In this document: positions 58,703 through 64,000 of the stretch, piece after piece | How the letters are laid out: each line of letters starts with the position of its first letter | Numbering within the stretch: the first letter of the stretch is position 1 | Assembly: GCA_017354895.1 (NCBI GenBank) | Contig: CP071498.1 | Coordinates: forward strand, 2,046,001-2,110,000 | Reading direction: 5' to 3' | DNA from: Podospora comata | Taxonomy: Eukaryota > Ascomycota > Sordariomycetes > Sordariales > Podosporaceae | Length of the DNA: 64,000 bases | Translations under genes and position numbers: made by a program | Notes under the pieces: model-generated | The model's database searches: none | What the model was told of the DNA's origin: nothing | The model's input: the letters and a program-made list of their open reading frames with translations, nothing else

Positions 58703-59445
58703 CTTCACGGGTCTGAGGGGATCAAGGGGGAAGATGGGAGGGAGGAGGAAGGAGGGAGAGGGGGCCTGGAACCCGGAAAAAGGTCACATCACTGCAACAC
58801 GCCTGCTGCTCCCCAGGTCCTTTATACCTACAATCCTACCCCCCGACCATTACACCGGAACCTGAACGACAAATCCAGACCAACTCGGCGATCTTGATGT
58901 TAGTTGCGGAGACGTCAACTCGGTCCTCCCCACGATCTCGCTGTCCGCCCAGGCGCTAACTTCCTAAAACCAGGTTTCATTGGATTTGTTCGTAGTGATC
59001 GACACTGACTAGAGAAGCAGACGGTGGACCACTCTGTTGACCACAATCAGAATTGGCACTGGCAAGAGTGCAGAATCTTGGCCACGACAACCAGAAAACT
59101 CACCTCTCTGGGTCCATCCCTTCTGCCCTAAATATGCACCGAACCACCCGCCAACAATCCCACGCTAAGCACCCTGACACCTCGGCCCAACAGTTGACGT
59201 TCAAGGGGGTGTCACTGTCAAGCTGTAAGGACCACCTAGGTTATTGGATCCATAACCACCAATAAAATCATCATCCATCGCCGATCTTTGCTGCGAATAG
59301 AGTTCAATCGATCAATTCCAACATGTATCTACCCTAACTCCCCAGCCGTATTCGTACCTGCATTATGATCATCTCGACTTCCCCTCCTCAACTCCCCAAC
59401 CCCCCAAAAAAAAAAAAAACCTCGGCTGTTCTAACCATACCTTCA
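58703..59445. other. intergenic region, GMC gene promoter
   Basis: About 740 nt between the GMC start and the MFS stop. A 13-A run is near 59407. No gene seen. Confidence 0.5.
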
Positions 59446-61304
59446 TCAGACCTTTATCCCCCCATCCCCCGTACTATCAACAAAAATGTCATCACGCTCA
59501 GTCGGTCGCCGTTGAGCCTTCACAACCCCCGCCTTCCCAATAACCCCGGACCCCCGAAAAGCTACCAAAACAACCACAAATGCCGCACACCCCAACGCAA
59601 AATTCCACCACTCCGCTGCTCGCAGACCCGCGAGCGAAGCCGAGTCCCAAGGAATCACCGGCCCAGCCTCCTCGACATCAACCCCTCTATCACGCGCCAT
59701 AACAGCCGTCTGAATCGCCGTCGCGACAGCCAAACCGATAGCCCTTCCCACCTGACCCATGGCATTAACCAAAGCGCCCCCCAAAGCCTGATCCGACTGA
59801 GGTAACGAATGGCTCGTAAACAAAATCAAAGACGGCCACGTTGTATCAGCTCCAAAAACCGACAAGACCATAGCCGGGAACCCATAAGCCCAATACGTCG
59901 TCTCGGGCGGAATCGGAGCAGCAAAGAGTATCGACGATATCGACACGCAAAACGTCCCCACCGCCAAAAGCAGGTAAGTCGGCACCCGCGCCAAAAGCTG
60001 GCTGACAACCAGCGCGGTGATGACCCCCATGATCCCCGTCGGCAGAAACCTCAAGGTCGTCTGCAACGTCGACAGGCCCTGAAAGTCCTGGTAAAAATAC
60101 GTGGCATAAACCAGCAACCCATTGAAACTGCTGAAAAAGAGCGCCATGATCGCCATGGCAGCGCTGAATTTCGTGCTGTGAAAGACCGAAACCTTCATGA
60201 TCGGCGCGCGTTTCTTCGTCTTTTCCAGATGTCTCTGCCAAAACACAAACAACGTCACCAAGATAACCGAAACCACAATCAACACCGGTATCCACGGCGT
60301 CCTCCACCCAACTACATTTCCTTGTGTCAAGGCAAAAAGCAACGCCAGCAAGCCCACGGTGACCAACCCAGCCCCCAACCAGTCAACCGAATTCTTCACC
60401 GTGACCCCCTCATCATGCAAAGTGTGATTCGGCGCCGGCAGGATAAAAAACGCCGCCACAGTCACAATGACAGCCAACAAACCCATAATGACAAAAACCC
60501 ATTTCCATGAGGTGTACTCCGAGACAAAGCCCGCGAGCAAATTCCCAAACACCGCTCCCACAGGGGCACCTGCTGAGTAACAACTAAAAGCATAGTTTTT
60601 CGCTTTGCCAGGTCGAAAGGTAGTTCCTAGGATTCCAATCGCCGTTGGAACGTTGGCTGCCGCACCCTGTAGACAAATGTTAGCATAACTAGGCGGTAAT
60701 TTCACCCATTATTCAACCTACAAGCCCAGAAAGACCACGAAACAAATCAAAGGCGATTTCGTTTGGTAAAAAGGGATTCACCAGCATGGTCATGGCGAAC
60801 CAGGCCGAGCCAAAGATGAACATCCTTCTCTTGCCGTAGATGTCAGCTATCCTGCCCCAGAGGAGGAGGAAGCAGCCAAAGGTGAGGGAGTAGGCCGAGA
60901 CGATCCATTGGAGGCGGGTGTCGGGGATGGAAAGGTCGCGGCCTATGGTTGGGAGGATGATGACCACTGCTTGGCCGGAGAGGGTCTATATTTAGTCGTT
61001 AGTTGTCAAGTCTGTCCATAGTTAGTGAAGGGAAGACGCGTACGTTGAGAAAACTCGCGCCTGTGACGGTAGCCACGAGGGCGATACATCGCGCTTTTGA
61101 GAACGGCAAGTCCGATTTGGGCGGTTCATCGTCGTCGTGTGGTATTTCTTGGGCGACGTTGGTGGTGTCGGTGAGCTTATCGCTTAACTCCGAGTCACCC
61201 CCTTCCGATCTCGCTTGGATTCTCTCACGGGCCGACGATGCTGATGCTGCCGCCGACTGCCGGTGCGGAGAGATCTTGTCATGGTCAACTGCCTGTGTTG
61301 CCAT
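59446..61304 (-). CDS. MFS transporter, drug:H+ antiporter-2 type (14 TMS)
   Basis: Plasma-membrane efflux carrier of the DHA2 type. Exons 61304-61044, 60985-60722 and 60666-59446 join in phase to 581 aa; donors are GTACGC and GTAGGT. The N-terminal 70 residues are hydrophilic. Motif A is seen in GRIADIYGKRRMF and motif C-like segment in CYSAGAPVGAVFGN; LQWIVSAYSLTFG is typical of the first helices. About 14 hydrophobic helices are present, with a loop between helices 6 and 7. Such proteins export toxins or drugs, or secondary metabolites; no biosynthetic cluster is seen next to it, and the substrate is unknown. Confidence 0.92.
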
Positions 61305-62693
61305 TGTTACGCAGGCGGCTCACACTCCAATTTTTTTTATTTTATTTTGTGGATGGAATGGAAAAGTAACAACGGTGTTGTGATGAAGGGGATGGAAATA
61401 TTTGGTTTTTGAATTTGAGTTGAGGTAAACGATATCCTGCCGGCCCCACCGGCTCGGTTGGGGATAGCGCGGGTGTATGGGCCATCACGACATAAGGTAA
61501 GGTACGGTACATGGTTCCTACCCGAGTAGGAGTAAGATTTGGTTTGTGGGTTTGGAGGGGACGGGAGGAGGGAAAAGATGGGCGGCGGAATGTGGGACTC
61601 CGGAAATATCTTGGTGATGTCGGAACCGGGAGTGTCAGTGTGGCATGGGGATTTGACATGTTTTGGGTGAACTTGGCTTGCAGGTAGGTCTCAGTCAGAA
61701 GATTATGCTTATGATCGCTACCTTCCATTGCTTGGAGTTGTAGCGAGGCTTTGAAATGAGATGAAGGGGTGGGGGCTGCTTTTCATGATGTTTCTTTCTC
61801 GACTTTCTTCGCTGTGATGACCTTGCAATGATAGATAATTCGGTACTTTGCAAAAACAACTTGATTTGATGGTCTCATCAAAAGGCCCAGTAAGATCATA
61901 TCAATCGCTATGTTTCTATTGCTGACATGCTTGATTCTCTCGAGTCTTTATTGTCATGCAGCACGCCTACTCAAGAATGCAATGACTTTACAAAACCACT
62001 TTGCGCCCTCTTCTACCATTGCATTGATGAGTTGTTTATTGCAATTATGATATTTGACCAACCACAGCCATATGACTTGCACACTGCTCTTAATCTCTTT
62101 GTACCTAGTCAGAGCAACCTGAAAAGCTGCAGTCTCTCACTCAAGTCAAACAAACGTTTGGTTAGACCAAGCTGCTGAGCCTAGCCCATTGTAACAGACA
62201 GAGCCTTTGTCAATTCACAAGACATCAACGTAAAAACAATGACTGTTCTTGGTCACCAAGGAAACTAACAAGAGCCCCTTGGAAGCGCGTCGCAATGTTG
62301 ACAACCACTATGCTTCTTTGTGTCCTTCATCAGTCAACAAGCTGGCAGTGCCTCAAGGGGCAGTTTGGCTTTCACAGGACACTGTAGGCCCGACAGCGTC
62401 AAGCAAGCGCACATCCAAATGCTGAAATATTTGGACATATATAAGCTTGCTTGACACATAACCATCCCATCACCAAAACTTCATCCCTTATCGGTTCTAC
62501 TTTACTCGACAAGCTCACATCAGGAACTGTTTTGCCTCATCCTGACTCGATCCATCCCGCCTGTCTTCATACTCGTCGTCACTCTTCACTCCAGCCAACT
62601 TCATAGGTAATTCATCTCACTCCAGCTCACTTTATACTCCATCTCACTCCAAGCATAGTCTTAGGTTTGACATCAGTCTTGAACTCAGTCAAC
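61305..62693. other. divergent intergenic region, MFS gene / poly-Asn protein gene
   Basis: About 1.4 kb between outward-facing genes. A TATATAA-like run at about 62436-62443 and CT-rich sequence at 62450-62690 suggest promoter and leader of the right-hand gene. An open frame of 83 codons (61927-62178) has no recognisable content. Confidence 0.5.
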
Positions 62694-63479
62694 ATGTCTT
62701 CCTCAGAGAATAATCATGTCTCTCGGACTCCAGACACCGAAGGAGACTTCAGCTCTCCCAACTCGTTTGTCTATGTCCGTACACCTATGGCAACAATCAG
62801 CAACAACACAGGGCTCAGGTCAACAGTCCACACTACCTCCGTTGACGAGAAGGACTCTTCGCATCAAGAGGGTCAGCAACGCCAGTACCAAGAACAGCGT
62901 CAGCATCAGTATCGACAGCAGTATCAACCGCGGTATCGCCAGTCCAGCTATGCCAGCAGTCGCAGCAGTCTTGCCAATGAAGTCATCTTCGACCATGAAG
63001 ACTCCCCTCCTCCGCTGAAAGACAACAACGGTCCCTTTCACCCTGCCAGCCCCTATGCCAAAGATGATCAAAGCCATGGCCTGGGCATCAACGCCAAAGA
63101 AAGCTGCCTGCATCAAGAACAGCGAGGCACACGAACAGTCTCCAGCCCAGTAGGCACAAGTGGCAAGTACGGCAAGACCACAGAACAACCCCTCGCTGGG
63201 GTGAACTGGCGAGACCGCAGCGTGAGCTATGGTGACAGCTACGGGGGACGGTGGTCTTACAACCTACGGGGGTCAGCTGCCAGTGAGAGCTATGGCCCAA
63301 ACAGGTTCTACCCCCCCGGTTACTACTTCTCTCCTGCGAACCGTTGGAATCCAAGCTTCCACTCTTACAGGTCGTCAGCGAGCACCGATCTTCTTGCCAG
63401 CCTCACAAGCAATGCCAGAAAAGCCCCTTTCGCTGCACAACCTTCTTCGACAAACCGATTCAACGTGTTCCAGACGTTG

Positions 63480-63526
<47 letters not shown>

Positions 63527-64000
63527 CCAGACCGATGAGAACAACGAAAAGATGTCGCACTGTGACAACAAGTCCGGAACCTTCGGCATTGTTGGAGACG
63601 GCCGCTTCGGCGCCAGACCCACTCCCGCTGCCCCCGCCCCGCCTGTCCTCACCTCGATCGGTGCCTCCGGCTTTGCCTCAGGCAGGATGATGAGTCACCC
63701 TGGCGGGAACGACTCTGGAATCCCGGGCTTTGCCCAACCCCAACCCTCCGGCCCCGCCTACCACCCGGACGCCCTCTCCTCCCAGCTCCGGTCCTTGTCC
63801 TTCCGCTCCGGCGCCGCCACCGCCGTCCAAGCTCCTGGCCCCTTTTCCGCTGCCCAGCAGCACCCCTTCCCGGGCCAGCAGCGCCCCTTTTTCCCTCAGC
63901 CTGCCGCCGCCCCCTTGTTTCCTGCTGGCTTTCGCCCCCTCGCGTCCGTCCCCGAGACCGCCGTCGTCCGAGCTGGTCCCTCCTCCTTCGGCGCCCTCGT
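62694..64000 (+). CDS. low-complexity protein with poly-Asn run (3' end outside window)
   Basis: An open frame from ATG 62694 continues without a stop to the window edge, so 435 residues are seen. It begins MSSSENNHVSRTPDTEGDFSS, then a Gln/Arg/Tyr-rich part (QQRQYQEQRQHQYRQQYQPR), a Gly/Ser/Tyr-rich part (SYGDSYGGRWSYNL), a run of 16 Asn at 63480-63527, and an Ala/Pro/Phe-rich tail (SAAQQHPFPGQQRPFFP). No known domain lies in the visible part; one may follow beyond the edge. The composition is prion-like/disordered, as in RNA-binding or regulatory proteins. The codon positions after 63560 are strongly C-ending, a sign of real coding use. Confidence 0.75.
63480..63527 (+). repeat. (AAC)n trinucleotide repeat encoding 16 Asn
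   Basis: Sixteen uninterrupted AAC codons in the Asn/Gln-rich protein at the right edge. Confidence 0.97.

Overview
The window looks like the nuclear genome of a filamentous ascomycete, most likely a Sordariomycete of the Sordariales type. The signs are short (about 50-140 nt) GT-AG introns with CTAAC/CTGAC branch sites close to the acceptor, genes on both strands with 0.5-2 kb spacers, and typical fungal families: Zn2Cys6 regulator, Git3-like receptor, AA9 LPMO, GH125, fungal annexin and a NACHT-type STAND protein. I saw no transposon, virus-like element, rRNA gene or CRISPR array. Exon joins were worked out by hand from splice motifs and reading phase.

Layout, left to right. A Zn2Cys6 transcription factor (-) is cut by the left edge. 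Then come cyclase-associated protein (-), the GPI ethanolamine phosphate transferase MCD4 (-), and divergently from it the third subunit of DNA polymerase delta (+). Next are a GH125 exo-alpha-mannosidase (+), a Dpb3-like histone-fold protein (-), a CLC chloride/proton antiporter (+), cysteine dioxygenase (+) and a Git3-like seven-helix receptor (+). A 4 kb gene-poor stretch leads to a 738-aa disordered protein with a coiled-coil end (+). Then follow a large zinc-finger protein with a proline-rich half (-), an annexin (-), a secreted Ser/Thr/Gly-rich protein (+) and a 2-oxoglutarate oxygenase closely resembling bacterial ethylene-forming enzyme (+). After two weak candidate genes (-) come an AA9 LPMO (-), an intron-bearing tRNA-Leu (+), a 2149-aa NACHT/TPR-like protein (-), a GMC oxidoreductase (-), an MFS drug/H+ antiporter (-), and a poly-asparagine protein (+) cut by the right edge.

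Most genes are unrelated housekeeping or accessory functions, not one pathway. Possible links are: two replication factors (Pol delta subunit 3 and a Pol epsilon/CHRAC-type histone fold) about 3 kb apart, the first with a perfect MluI cell-cycle box upstream; two glycan-related genes (MCD4, GH125) beside them; and an AA9 LPMO with a secreted GMC oxidoreductase about 9 kb away, families that can cooperate in oxidative plant cell-wall breakdown. The two most unusual loci are the ethylene-forming-enzyme homologue (40.5-42.0 kb) and the giant NACHT protein (48.5-55.0 kb).
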